From NCBI GenBank assembly GCA_014763715.1, contig JACXUV010000016.1:1-52718 (forward strand): a stretch of 52,718 nucleotides of DNA. Direction: 5' to 3'. This stretch comes from Rhodobacterales bacterium. GTDB taxonomy: Bacteria > Pseudomonadota > Alphaproteobacteria > Caulobacterales > Hyphomonadaceae. A model generated the notes under the pieces. That model made no database searches. It saw only the letters and a program-made list of their open reading frames with translations, and was not told where the DNA came from. Shown one piece after another: positions 24,842-33,146 of this stretch. The position numbers and the translations under genes are program-made. Numbering within the stretch: position 1 is the first letter of the stretch; the number at the start of each line of letters is the position of its first letter.

Positions 24842-24902
24842 GACGGTCCCATGCCCTTTCGCCGCCTTGCGCTGGCGGAAGGGCCGGGCCATCTTCGGCG
24901 CG

Positions 24903-25361
24903 ATGAGCGAGCTTTACCACAACCGCATTCTCGAACTGGCCGCCGGCATCCCGCATGTCGGGCGGCTGGCCGATGCCGAAGGCTCGGTGACCAAGGTGTC
25001 CCGCGTCTGCGGATCGGTCGTGCATGTCGACCTGAAGCTGGACGAGGCGGGCGAAACTGTAACAGATATTGCGGTGGAGCCGCAGGCCTGTGCCCTCGGG
25101 CAGGCGGCAACGGCGATCCTGGCAGAGCATGCCATCGGGGCGCCCGTCTCCGAGATCATCGCGGCCCGCGATGCCCTGAAAGCCATGCTGAAAGAGGGCG
25201 GCGCCCCGCCCGAAGGCCGCTTCTGGGAACTACGCCACTTGGAGCCCGTGGCCGACTATCCCCCCCGCCACACCTCCACCCTGCTTGCCTTCGAAGCCGC
25301 CGTTGCCGCCATCGAAGAAGCGCTGCAGAAACGCGCCGCAGCCCGTGCCCCAGCAAAGTAG
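24903..25361 (+). CDS. IscU/NifU-like Fe-S cluster scaffold, two-cysteine type
   Basis: 152-aa protein of the IscU/SufU/NifU-N family that assembles Fe-S clusters. The first two cluster Cys are present, Cys36 in VCGSV and Cys63 in QACALGQ, but the third, usually in a xCS segment, is replaced by RHTSTLLAFEA (122-132), and the Asp two after the first Cys is Ser. This variant is widespread in Alphaproteobacteria, so it is probably not decay. It could assist Suf assembly instead of acting as a classical scaffold. YidD overlaps its 3' end. Confidence 0.82.
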   Translation: MSELYHNRILELAAGIPHVGRLADAEGSVTKVSRVCGSVVHVDLKLDEAGETVTDIAVEPQACALGQAATAILAEHAIGAPVSEIIAARDALKAMLKEGGAPPEGRFWELRHLEPVADYPPRHTSTLLAFEAAVAAIEEALQKRAAARAPAK

Positions 25362-25704
25362 CGGGCCGGGTAACAGCCTGCGCCGCCGGGCCGCCTATGC
25401 GCTGCTCTGGATCTACAAACATGGACCCAGCCAGGTGCTTTGGGCCTTTGGGGCGCGGTGCCAGCATACGCCGACCTGTAGTGAATACGGGGCTGAATGC
25501 GTGGCGCGGTTCGGCTGGTGGCCGGGCTTCTGGATGACGCTGGCGCGGTTCCTGCGTTGCCGGCCTGGCGGCACGATGGGGTGCGACCCCCCGCCTGTGA
25601 CAAAGCCCGATGTACCGGTCTGGCAGCCCTGGCGCTATGGCGACTGGTCGGGCAGGGGTATGAAGCATGCGTGCAAGCCAGTTGAAAAACCCCCGGAGGC
25701 ATGA
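25345..25704 (+). CDS. yidD: membrane protein insertion efficiency factor YidD
   Basis: 119-aa YidD protein, a small peripheral or amphipathic membrane factor that helps YidC-dependent insertion. The signature CQHTPTCSEYGAECVARFG is intact, preceded by an amphipathic helix and followed by RFLRCRPGGTMGCDPPP, the conserved end. The GTG at 25345, giving MPQQSSGPG, is chosen; it overlaps the Fe-S scaffold gene by 17 bases. In many bacteria yidD sits beside rnpA-yidC; here it is with a scaffold gene and thrS. Confidence 0.88.
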   Translation: MPQQSSGPGNSLRRRAAYALLWIYKHGPSQVLWAFGARCQHTPTCSEYGAECVARFGWWPGFWMTLARFLRCRPGGTMGCDPPPVTKPDVPVWQPWRYGDWSGRGMKHACKPVEKPPEA

Positions 25705-26066
25705 CATATCGCCGCCATGCATTTTCGTCTGATCACCGCTCTGACCACACGAACCCGCCGGGGTGCCTGACGCGCCTTCGGCCCGCACCCGTGCGCGCCC
25801 GCCTCATGCACCCGCCAAAAACGCCCTGAACCGAGCCCTGAAAGGTGCGGCCCAAACTGGCCCGAACACCATGTACAGGACCATGTAAACACCATTTATG
25901 GACCATGTAGGGCTCTCCCCATTCCCGGAAGCCGCCTGACTGCAGACCGCCAGCTTTGAGGGTGGGAAAAGCGGTAAAGACGCGCTAAGCAAGCCGCCGC
26001 ATAAGGCTTTCCGGATACTTGGAATTTACGCCCCCTGCGGGCGAGCGAAATCGAAGAAGAAGACCG
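25705..26066. other. 362-bp intergenic region upstream of thrS
   Basis: No protein or RNA gene recognised. It carries a cluster of four short direct repeats (25868-25909) and the 5' region of thrS, where GAAGAAGAAGA serves as a weak ribosome site. No Thr-rich leader ORF was found. Confidence 0.5.
25868..25909. repeat. four direct repeats ACCATGTA/ACCATTTA with helical spacing
   Basis: ACCATGTA at 25868-25875, 25880-25887 and 25902-25909, and ACCATTTA at 25891-25898. Start-to-start distances are 12, 11 and 11 bases, about one DNA turn, so all copies face one side of the helix. This looks like a regulator array about 160 bases before thrS, of unknown factor. Confidence 0.55.
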
Positions 26067-28031
26067 ATGATCAAAGTAACGCTGCCCGACGGCTCTGAAC
26101 GAGACTATGCCGACGGCGCCTCGCCCCTCGATGTGGCCGAGAGCATTTCCAAATCCCTGGCCAAGAAGGCCCTCGCCGCCAAGGTGGACGGCGAGATGTG
26201 GGACTTGGTGCGCCCCCTGGAAGGGGATGCCAGTGTCGCCATCATTACCGACCGCGACCCGGAGGGGCTGGAGCTGATCCGCCACGACGCCGCCCACGTG
26301 CTGGCGCAGGCGGTGCAGGATCTTTACCCTGACACGCAGGTCACGATCGGCCCGGTGATCGATGACGGCTTCTATTACGACTTCGCGCGCGCGGAGCCGT
26401 TCTCGTCCGACGATTTCGAGAAGATCGAAAAGAAGATGGCCGAGATCGTCGACGCCGATTACCCGATCGTGCGCGAAGTCTGGGACAAGGACGAAGCCAT
26501 CGCGATGTTCAAGAAGATCGGGGAGGACTACAAGGCCCAGATCATCGACGACATCATCCCGCCGGGCGAGGCGATCACGATCTATCGCCAGGGCGACTGG
26601 TTCGACCTGTGCCGCGGCCCGCACCTGCCATCGACGGGCAAGCTGCCGAAGGCGTTCAAGCTGATGAAGCTGGCCGGCGCCTACTGGCGCGGCGACTCGA
26701 AGAACGAGATGCTGCAGCGCATGTACGGTACGGCCTGGGCGAACGAGAAGGACCTCAAGGCCCACCTCACGCGTCTGGAAGAAGCCGAGAAGCGCGACCA
26801 CCGGAAACTGGGCGCGCAGCTGGACCTGTTCCACCTGCAGCCCGAAGCGCAGGGCTCTGTCTTCTGGCACCCGAAAGGCTTCATGATCTGGCGCCAGCTG
26901 GAAGCCTATATCCGCCGCGCGCAGGACGAGGACGGCTATGTCGAAGTGAAGACGCCGCAGCTGCTGGACTCTGTGTTCTGGGAAAAATCCGGCCACTGGG
27001 ACAAGTTCCGCGAGAACATGTTCGTGGTGCCGGACTTCATTCCGAATACGGATGAGGCCGAGGTGAAGATCCCGGCCGAGACGAGCCTGATGGCGCTGAA
27101 GCCGATGAACTGCCCGGCCCATGTGCAGATCTTCAAGAACGCCCAGCGCTCCTACCGCGACCTGCCGATCCGCATGGCGGAGTTCGGCTGCTGTCACCGC
27201 AACGAGGCCCATGGCGCCCTGCACGGCCTGATGCGTGTGCGCCAGATGACGCAGGACGATGCGCACATTTTCTGCCGTGAAGACCAGATCGGCGACGAGA
27301 CGCTGCGCTTCCTGAAGCTGTTTTCGCGCGTCTATAATGATTTTGGCCTGACGGAAATTTCCTACAAGCTGGCGACGCGTCCGGAAGTCCGCGGTGGCAC
27401 GGACGAGAACTGGGACCGCGCCGAAAAGGCCCTCGCCGACGCCCTGACGGAAGCCGGCCTGCCTTTCGATTATGCCGAAGGGGAAGGCGCCTTCTATGGC
27501 CCGAAACTCGAATTCCACCTGACGGACGCCATCGGGCGGACGTGGCAGTGCGGCACGTTCCAGCTGGACTACGTCCTGCCCGAACGTCTGGATGCAGAAT
27601 ATACGGGATCGGACGGTGCCAAGCATCGCCCGGTCATGCTGCACCGCGCGGTGTTCGGCACGTTCGAACGCTTCATGGGTATCCTGATCGAGAACTATGC
27701 CGGGGCCTTCCCGATGTGGCTCTCGCCGGTTCAGGTCGTCGTGGCCGCCATCACGGACGCTGCGAACGATTATGCCGAGGAAGCCGCCGCTGTGCTGCGC
27801 AAGGCGGGCCTGCGGGTCGAGACGGATCTTCGCAATGAGAAGATCAACTACAAGGTCCGCGAGCATTCGCTGCAGAAGGTTCCCGTCATCGCCGTGGTCG
27901 GTGGCCGGGAGGCAGAGGAGCGGACGCTGGCCCTGCGCCGGCTCGGCTCCAACGCCCAGCAGATGATCTCGCTCGACGAGGCAGCCAGTGCCCTGTCGCT
28001 GGAAGGCCTGGCGCCTGACCTTAAAGCCTGA
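26067..28031 (+). CDS. thrS: threonyl-tRNA synthetase
   Basis: Class II synthetase charging tRNA-Thr; 654 aa, full length. It has the N-terminal TGS domain ([19 protein letters not shown], 1-60), editing domain with [11 protein letters not shown], the class II core with zinc ligand Cys349 in MNCPAH, His in CCHRNEAHG and His526 in MLHRAVFGT, and the C-terminal anticodon-binding domain ending about residue 654. The ATG at 26067 is the family's normal start. Its usual infC-rpmI-rplT partners are not here. Confidence 0.98.
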   Translation: MIKVTLPDGSERDYADGASPLDVAESISKSLAKKALAAKVDGEMWDLVRPLEGDASVAIITDRDPEGLELIRHDAAHVLAQAVQDLYPDTQVTIGPVIDDGFYYDFARAEPFSSDDFEKIEKKMAEIVDADYPIVREVWDKDEAIAMFKKIGEDYKAQIIDDIIPPGEAITIYRQGDWFDLCRGPHLPSTGKLPKAFKLMKLAGAYWRGDSKNEMLQRMYGTAWANEKDLKAHLTRLEEAEKRDHRKLGAQLDLFHLQPEAQGSVFWHPKGFMIWRQLEAYIRRAQDEDGYVEVKTPQLLDSVFWEKSGHWDKFRENMFVVPDFIPNTDEAEVKIPAETSLMALKPMNCPAHVQIFKNAQRSYRDLPIRMAEFGCCHRNEAHGALHGLMRVRQMTQDDAHIFCREDQIGDETLRFLKLFSRVYNDFGLTEISYKLATRPEVRGGTDENWDRAEKALADALTEAGLPFDYAEGEGAFYGPKLEFHLTDAIGRTWQCGTFQLDYVLPERLDAEYTGSDGAKHRPVMLHRAVFGTFERFMGILIENYAGAFPMWLSPVQVVVAAITDAANDYAEEAAAVLRKAGLRVETDLRNEKINYKVREHSLQKVPVIAVVGGREAEERTLALRRLGSNAQQMISLDEAASALSLEGLAPDLKA

Positions 28032-28072
28032 TCTGACTTAGACGGCTGACAAAACGGGCGGGAGGGAAGAGA

Positions 28073-29326
28073 GTGAGACTCATGTCCTATGCGCCCGTGC
28101 TTGCCGCCGTCTTCGTCCTCTGGCCCGTCATGGGGGCGCTAGGCGGCCAGGGCTATGCGCCTCTGCTGGGCCTGGCGGCCCTGCCGGCGCTGGCACTTGC
28201 CCGGCCGAAATGGCCGCCGCCGGTCTATGCCATCCTGGCCTTCCTGTTTGTCGTCTGGGTGGTGATCAGCGAGGCCTGGTCTCCTGTCTCGACGGGGTTC
28301 ATCAGCGGCAACCTGTTCCATGGCGATTTTGCCGTGAAGGCGTCCAGCGTGCGGATCTTCCTGGCGGCGGTGTTCGCCCTGCTGGCTGTGGGCGGCGCCC
28401 TGAGGATTGCCGACGGCAGCGCGCAGGTCTCCACGCGCGTGATGCTGGGGGCCTTTGCGGTGCAGGGGCTGATCCTTGCGCTTTCCGCGATTTTCTCCGA
28501 TCCCATCCTGACGGCTGTTTACGGGACAGACCCCAATAAACAGATCTCCGGTGTGCAGAACATGGGGCGCAACGCGAACGCATTCGCGCTGGTCCTGCCG
28601 GTCCTGATTGCTTACCTGTCGACCCGGCCGCAATTCTTCTGGAAGCCGGTTGTGGCGCTGATGTTCGCGGTCAGCCTTCTGACATTCACGCGCCTCGACA
28701 CACAGAGCGCGATGATCGGCATGGTGTTCATGCTGGCGGCAATGGGGCTGGTCCGGGCTTTGCCCAAGGCAGGGTTCCGTGTCCTGTTCACGGGGCTGGC
28801 CGCCTATATCGCTTCCGCGCCCATGCTGATGGGGACGTTGCTGAAGCTGTTGGACGCCTACAATGTGCACCTGCCTGCCTCCTTCTATTCGCGTTCTGCC
28901 GCCTGGCGGGTCGTGATCGGCAAGATCTCCGAACGCCCGGTGACGGGCTATGGTATTTCCGCCTCGAAAAGCTGGCGCGAGACCTATGCGGACCATCCTG
29001 ACTGGCTGGCCCGCCTGCCGGATTTCTGGAAGGACTATCCTGTCGTGCCGGGGCACCCTCACAATATGGCGCTGCAGATCTGGGCAGAGACCGGTCTGAT
29101 CGGGGCTGTGCTGGTCGGGTTTGCACTGGTCCTGCTGGGCTTCCGCCTGCCGCAGCCTGACCAGATGCGCGAGGATGTCCGCTATGCGATTGCGGGTGTC
29201 ACCGGCGTTGCACTCAGCCTGTTCAGCTTCGCCTACAATATGTGGAACGAGGCATTCTGGTCCACCGTGGTGCTGGCGGCGGTTGCCATCATCCTGCTGG
29301 CGAAACGGCAGAGAGTATCGCTGTGA
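28073..29326 (+). CDS. O-antigen ligase-like (Wzy_C) membrane protein
   Basis: 417-aa polytopic membrane protein with about ten hydrophobic segments and a large loop containing PGHPHNMALQIWAETGLIG, the Wzy_C-type signature of O-antigen ligases and polysaccharide polymerases. It would join or polymerise glycan chains at the periplasmic side of the inner membrane. GTG 28073 is taken as start, after GGAGG at about 28060-28065; ATG 28082 three codons later is an alternative. The next gene, a glycosyltransferase, overlaps by four bases, supporting a glycan role. Confidence 0.8.
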   Translation: MRLMSYAPVLAAVFVLWPVMGALGGQGYAPLLGLAALPALALARPKWPPPVYAILAFLFVVWVVISEAWSPVSTGFISGNLFHGDFAVKASSVRIFLAAVFALLAVGGALRIADGSAQVSTRVMLGAFAVQGLILALSAIFSDPILTAVYGTDPNKQISGVQNMGRNANAFALVLPVLIAYLSTRPQFFWKPVVALMFAVSLLTFTRLDTQSAMIGMVFMLAAMGLVRALPKAGFRVLFTGLAAYIASAPMLMGTLLKLLDAYNVHLPASFYSRSAAWRVVIGKISERPVTGYGISASKSWRETYADHPDWLARLPDFWKDYPVVPGHPHNMALQIWAETGLIGAVLVGFALVLLGFRLPQPDQMREDVRYAIAGVTGVALSLFSFAYNMWNEAFWSTVVLAAVAIILLAKRQRVSL

Positions 29327-30147
29327 GCGCCATCGGCCATTCCGGGCCGGCGATCAGTGCGCTGGTGGTGACCTACAGGACCGGCGCACGCCTGCATGAA
29401 TGCCTCTATGCCCTGAAGGGCGATGAGGCGATTACCGAAATCATCATCGCGGACAATGGCAATCCGCCGGGGGAGCAGGCCTGGATCGACCGCTTTGTAG
29501 CGGCCTGCCCGAAGGCGCGCCTGATCCGGGCAGGGGACAATCCGGGCTTCGGCACAGCGATGAACCGCGCCGCGGCGCTGGCAGGCGGGGAGATGCTGCT
29601 CGCCTGCAATCCGGACTGCGTCATCAAGCGCGGTGCCACGGCCTTCATGCTGGAGGCGCTGGAAGGGGTAGAGCGGCCAGCCATTGTGGGTGGACGGATC
29701 TTTGGCCTGACAGGCCGGGAAGAGCGCGGCGCGCGTCGCAATACGCTGACCCTGTGGAACGCTATCGGTTTTGGCAAGTGGACGCTGGATGGCGAGCCTG
29801 CGCCTGCCGGGCCGGTGCCTGTCGGCGCGGTATCCGGCGCCTTCTTCCTGATGCGGCGGGAAGACTATGCGGCGCTCGGCGGGTTCGACGAAGCCTATTT
29901 CCTGCATGTCGAGGATGTGGACCTTTGCCGCCGGGCGATCGAGGCGGGTGGCTCTGTCATCTATCAGCCAAAGGCGGGTGCGCTGCACTACACGTCCACA
30001 TCGGATGCACCGCGCGGCAAGGTGCAGGCCCACAAGGCGGACAGTCTGAAACGTTATTTCCGGAAGTTCGCGAAGACGCCGGGGGAGAAACTGGCCACGG
30101 CCCTGATGGTGCAGCTGATCGGTCTTGCCATGCGGCTGCGCGGTTAG
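29323..30147 (+). CDS. glycosyltransferase family 2
   Basis: 274-aa GT-A fold inverting glycosyltransferase of GT2. The N-terminal SALVVTYRTG begins the nucleotide-sugar fold; NPGFGTAMNRAAALAGGEMLLACNPDC contains the DxD-position acidic run, and YFLHVEDVDLCRRAIEAG is the acceptor and catalytic segment (ED) typical of rhamnosyltransferase-like members. A TupA-like C-terminal amphipathic helix ends the protein. GTG 29323 overlaps the previous stop. It probably adds a sugar to a surface polysaccharide together with the ligase-like protein. Confidence 0.87.
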   Translation: MSAIGHSGPAISALVVTYRTGARLHECLYALKGDEAITEIIIADNGNPPGEQAWIDRFVAACPKARLIRAGDNPGFGTAMNRAAALAGGEMLLACNPDCVIKRGATAFMLEALEGVERPAIVGGRIFGLTGREERGARRNTLTLWNAIGFGKWTLDGEPAPAGPVPVGAVSGAFFLMRREDYAALGGFDEAYFLHVEDVDLCRRAIEAGGSVIYQPKAGALHYTSTSDAPRGKVQAHKADSLKRYFRKFAKTPGEKLATALMVQLIGLAMRLRG

Positions 30148-30155
30148 GTGCAGGT

Positions 30156-30602
30156 TTAGGGCTTGGGACGCCAGCCTTCCGGGGCAAGCTCGAAGCCGGC
30201 AAAGTCAAAGCCCGGCGCGACAGTACAGGACAGCAGCGTCCATGCGCCGAGCGTCTCGGCCGTCTGCCAGTGATGTGCGGGAACAATGCCCTGCAGAGTG
30301 TGGCCTGCGCGAAGGTCCGGTCCGAGCGTGACGGCGCGTGGGTCTGTGCCCTCCGGCGTGGCTGTCGTCAGCACCAGCGGCCCGCCTGCCTGCCATAGCC
30401 AGATCTCGTCCGCATCCACCCGGTGCCAGGCGGAAACTTCATCGGCCTGCAGCAGGAAATGAATCAGCGTGGAGGCCGGGCGCTGCCCCGCCAAGGTAGG
30501 GGAGCGGAACGTCTCCACATAATGCCCGCCCTCCGGGTGCGGCACCATGTTCAGAAGACGGATAACTTCCCGCGCGCCGAGGTCACCCGCGGCGGCCTGC
30601 AT
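30156..30602 (-). CDS. cupin, DUF985 family
   Basis: 148-aa beta-barrel cupin of the DUF985 (Cupin_5) family: LLNMVPHPEGGHYVETFRS, STLIHFLLQADEVSAWHRVDADEIWLWQAGGP and HHWQTAETLGAWTLLSCTVAPGFDFAGFEL are the family's successive signatures. Enzymatic role unknown; related proteins bind small sugar-like ligands. Its ATG overlaps the gloB stop by one base, so it is translated in the gloB operon. Confidence 0.85.
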   Translation of the reverse strand: MQAAAGDLGAREVIRLLNMVPHPEGGHYVETFRSPTLAGQRPASTLIHFLLQADEVSAWHRVDADEIWLWQAGGPLVLTTATPEGTDPRAVTLGPDLRAGHTLQGIVPAHHWQTAETLGAWTLLSCTVAPGFDFAGFELAPEGWRPKP

Positions 30603-31375
30603 CAGAACCGGTCCTTGCGGCCGCGGATTTCGGCGAAGGTGGCGACAGCGTCTCCCGGGTGGCCCATGGCGGCCTGCAGGTCCTGTACGTCCGCGCGCAG
30701 GAAGGGGTTCGTGGCGAGCTCCCGGCTGAGAACGGTCGGCACCGTCGGGCTGCCCTTCGCGCGCAACTCGTCGATCTGCTTCACATAGGCGGCGAGCGCT
30801 TCATTGCCGGTTTCGATGGTCTCGGCAAAGCGGGCATTCGACTGGGTGTATTCGTGCGCGCAGTAGATCCACGTTTCCGGCGGCAAGGCCTTCAGCTTGG
30901 AGAGGCTTGCCCACATCATGTCCATCGTGCCTTCGAAGACGCGGCCGCAGCCGAGCGCGAAGAGGGCGTCACCGACAAAGGCGGTGTTCTGCTCTGCGAA
31001 GTGATAGGCGATGTGGCCGAGCGTGTGGCCCGGCACGTCCAGCACGCGGGCGGTCGCGCGGCCGAACTCCACCGTGTCGCCTTCCTTCAGCTTCACATCA
31101 ATGCCGGGGATTTTATCCGCCTCGCCGGCCGGGCCGTAGATCGTGCAGCCGGTCGCTTCCTTGATCTTCAGGTTCCCGCCTGCATGGTCGGGGTGCCAGT
31201 GCGTGTTGAAGATGTGGGTGATGTGCCAGCCCATCCGCTTCGCCTCGGAGAGATATTTCCCGGCGTCGGGCGTGTCTATGGCGGCCGTCTCGCCGGAAAA
31301 GTGCTCGTGAACGAGATAGCCGTAATTATCGTTCAGGCAGGGAAATTGATGTATGTCGAGGGTAATCTTGGTCAT
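30602..31375 (-). CDS. gloB: hydroxyacylglutathione hydrolase (glyoxalase II)
   Basis: 257-aa metallo-beta-lactamase-fold enzyme that hydrolyses S-lactoylglutathione to lactate in methylglyoxal detoxification. The two-metal motif THWHPDH occupies residues 58-64 (His59, His61, Asp63, His64); VPGHTLGHIAYH supplies the next His and FVGDALFALGCGRVFEG the bridging Asp; C-terminal CAHEYTQSNARF is the glutathione-binding end. Full-length for GloB. It is divergent from the methyltransferase gene with 38 bases between. Confidence 0.95.
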   Translation of the reverse strand: MTKITLDIHQFPCLNDNYGYLVHEHFSGETAAIDTPDAGKYLSEAKRMGWHITHIFNTHWHPDHAGGNLKIKEATGCTIYGPAGEADKIPGIDVKLKEGDTVEFGRATARVLDVPGHTLGHIAYHFAEQNTAFVGDALFALGCGRVFEGTMDMMWASLSKLKALPPETWIYCAHEYTQSNARFAETIETGNEALAAYVKQIDELRAKGSPTVPTVLSRELATNPFLRADVQDLQAAMGHPGDAVATFAEIRGRKDRF

Positions 31376-31413
31376 CTCTGTCTCCTGCAGACCGGCCTAG
31401 CACAGGGAATCCG

Positions 31414-32157
31414 ATGCGTCAGGATGCTGTTACGCTGGAACGCTTTTACAGCGCCCCGCTGGGGCAGGCAGCCGCGCGCATCCTGTCCGGCAAGCTGACG
31501 GATCTGTGGGGCGAGGCGCGGGGGCTGTCTCTGCTGGGGGTCGGCTTTGCCGTTCCGGTGCTGAACGCGTTCGGCGAGGCGCCATCGCGTATCGTCGCCG
31601 CCGTGCCGCTGGAGCATGGGCCCGTGCAGTGGGATTATTCAGGCCGGGGCAATGCCAGTGTCGGCGTCGGGGACGACCGGCTGCCCTTTCCGGATGGCAT
31701 GTTCGACCGGGTGATCGTGATGCACGGGCTGGAAGAGGCCGGCAATCCGCGCACATATCTCCGCGAAATCTGGCGGGTCACGGCGCCGGAAGGGCGGATC
31801 GTGCTGGCGGCGGCGAACCGGGCGGGGCTGTGGTCGCGGGCCACGCGCACCCCATTCGGGCAGGGGCGCCCCTGGAGCCGCCCGCAGCTGATGAACCTCT
31901 TGTCCTCTGGCCTGTTCCAGGTCACCGCGTCGACCAGCGCGCTCTACATGCCGCCCATGTCGGCGGGGCTGGTGACGTCTGCGGCAGAGGGCTGGGAGGC
32001 CATCGGCAGCCTCATCGCACCAGGGCTTGGCGGTGTCGTTCTGGTGGAAGCAGTGAAGCGTCTCTACGCAAGCCCGGGCGGCGGGGCGCCGGCACCTGTT
32101 ACCGAAAAGGTACGGATTCCTCGCTCCGTACCTTCCCCGAAACGCGAAAGCCATTGA
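31414..32157 (+). CDS. class I SAM-dependent methyltransferase
   Basis: 247-aa methyltransferase-fold protein. LLGVGFAVPVLNAFG takes the place of motif I, and LPFPDGMFDRVIVMHGLEEAGNPRTYLREIWRVTAPEGRIVLAAANRAG covers motifs II-III of the Methyltransf_11 type. The Gly-rich motif I is shorter than the canonical GxGxG, a feature also seen in this alphaproteobacterial group. Placed beside gloB and upstream of the PII gene. Substrate unknown. Confidence 0.78.
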   Translation: MRQDAVTLERFYSAPLGQAAARILSGKLTDLWGEARGLSLLGVGFAVPVLNAFGEAPSRIVAAVPLEHGPVQWDYSGRGNASVGVGDDRLPFPDGMFDRVIVMHGLEEAGNPRTYLREIWRVTAPEGRIVLAAANRAGLWSRATRTPFGQGRPWSRPQLMNLLSSGLFQVTASTSALYMPPMSAGLVTSAAEGWEAIGSLIAPGLGGVVLVEAVKRLYASPGGGAPAPVTEKVRIPRSVPSPKRESH

Positions 32158-32169
32158 CGTACCGGGCCG

Positions 32170-32186
32170 CTGGAAGATACTTCGCA
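32170..32186 (+). promoter_or_regulatory. weak candidate sigma-54 promoter of the PII gene
   Basis: CTGGAAG (from 32170) and TTCGCA, with invariant GG (32172-32173) and GC (32184-32185) exactly ten bases apart, as sigma-54 requires. Only part of the -24/-12 consensus matches. A start about 12 bases on would leave a 17-base leader with TAGGAGAAG as ribosome site before ATG 32214. Confidence 0.3.
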
Positions 32187-32213
32187 CCTGCAGCAACTAT
32201 TAGGAGAAGCGAC

Positions 32214-32558
32214 ATGAAGCTTGTCACAGCGATTTTCAAGCCGAGCCGGCTGGATGCCGTGATCGACGCGCTCTCCGAAGTTGGCGCAACGGGGCTCACC
32301 GTTTCCGAGGTGCGCGGCTATGGCCGCCAGCTCGGCAAGACGGAAGTCTATCGCGGCGCCGAATACGAAGTGCGCCTGCTGCCCAAGGTGAAGGTGGAAG
32401 TCGCCTGCGCCGACGATGCAGCAGAACGGTTTGCCGATGCCATCATCCAGGCGGCAAACACGGGCACAATCGGCGACGGGAAGATCTTCATTCTCGACAT
32501 CGGCTCCGTCATCCGCATCCGCACCGGCGAGCGCGACGAACTGGCCGTATCCGGCTAG
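32214..32558 (+). CDS. glnB: nitrogen regulatory protein P-II
   Basis: 114-aa PII signal protein that senses 2-oxoglutarate and ATP/ADP and is modified by GlnD. Tyr51 in the T-loop (YRGAEYEV) is the uridylylation site. The TGTIGDGKIF loop with Lys90 and the C-terminal RIRTGE (Arg101, Arg103) form the nucleotide pocket. No amtB or glnA gene is adjacent, so GlnB or GlnK cannot be distinguished firmly. TAGGAGAAG lies in front of the ATG; a weak sigma-54 candidate is upstream. Confidence 0.93.
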   Translation: MKLVTAIFKPSRLDAVIDALSEVGATGLTVSEVRGYGRQLGKTEVYRGAEYEVRLLPKVKVEVACADDAAERFADAIIQAANTGTIGDGKIFILDIGSVIRIRTGERDELAVSG

Positions 32559-32611
32559 GCGGCTTGAGTTTCGCAGCCGGGTTCTGGGCAGCGGGCTTCA
32601 GGAGGCCTGCC

Positions 32612-32992
32612 TCAGGACGTTTTGTCTTCGTTGCTGAAGTCGGCTTCCATGGCGCCGTGCTGTAGCTGCAGATTCAGCAGGATGGCCTTGGCGATCGGCA
32701 GCAACGCCAGGATCAGCCCGATCATTACGGCGCACATCACGACAAAAGCCAGGATCTTGAGGCCCAGCGGCATCGAGATCATGGGCAGGATGAAGATGAA
32801 AGGCGCCGTCAGGATCAGCACGCCGAAACCGACAAAGAAGGCCGGGCCGTCGGCCGTATCGTCATTGCTCATCTCGCGTCCGCAGACGGGGCAGGCATCG
32901 TTCAGCTTCAGGTAGCTCTTGAACAGCTTGCCCTTGCCGCAATTTCCGCATTTCAGCTGCAGGCCGGACACGATGGGGGAAGGTTTCGTCAT
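32612..32992 (-). CDS. DUF983 zinc-ribbon membrane protein
   Basis: 126-aa protein with an N-terminal zinc ribbon (Cys15, Cys18, Cys34, Cys37 in KCGNCG and CPVCG) and two transmembrane helices (about 52-75 and 78-100). This is the DUF983 family, found next to heme or cytochrome genes in many Alphaproteobacteria; function unknown, possibly tied to terminal oxidase assembly. ATG 32992 starts the usual MTKPSPIVSG sequence. Convergent with the PII gene. Confidence 0.86.
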   Translation of the reverse strand: MTKPSPIVSGLQLKCGNCGKGKLFKSYLKLNDACPVCGREMSNDDTADGPAFFVGFGVLILTAPFIFILPMISMPLGLKILAFVVMCAVMIGLILALLPIAKAILLNLQLQHGAMEADFSNEDKTS

Positions 32993-33146
32993 GGACGCAC
33001 TCCGGGGGGGGAACTGCAACGACACATCGTGTCCCGCGCCGCACTCTTCAATGCGACACATGGCAGCCCACAGGGCGGAGCCCTTGACGTGCGGGGCTGC
33101 ATTGCCCACCAGAGCGGGCTGTAATTCGCAGGACGGAAGGCTCCCA

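Noticed and set aside
24841-25040. Frameshift or truncation of the Fe-S scaffold because of the missing third cysteine
   Set aside because: The reading frame is intact and of normal length, and the two-Cys form is common in Alphaproteobacteria.
25635-25895. Minus-strand frame between yidD and thrS
   Set aside because: It overlaps yidD in antisense, has a repeated Trp/Cys-rich start produced by the direct repeats, and no domain.
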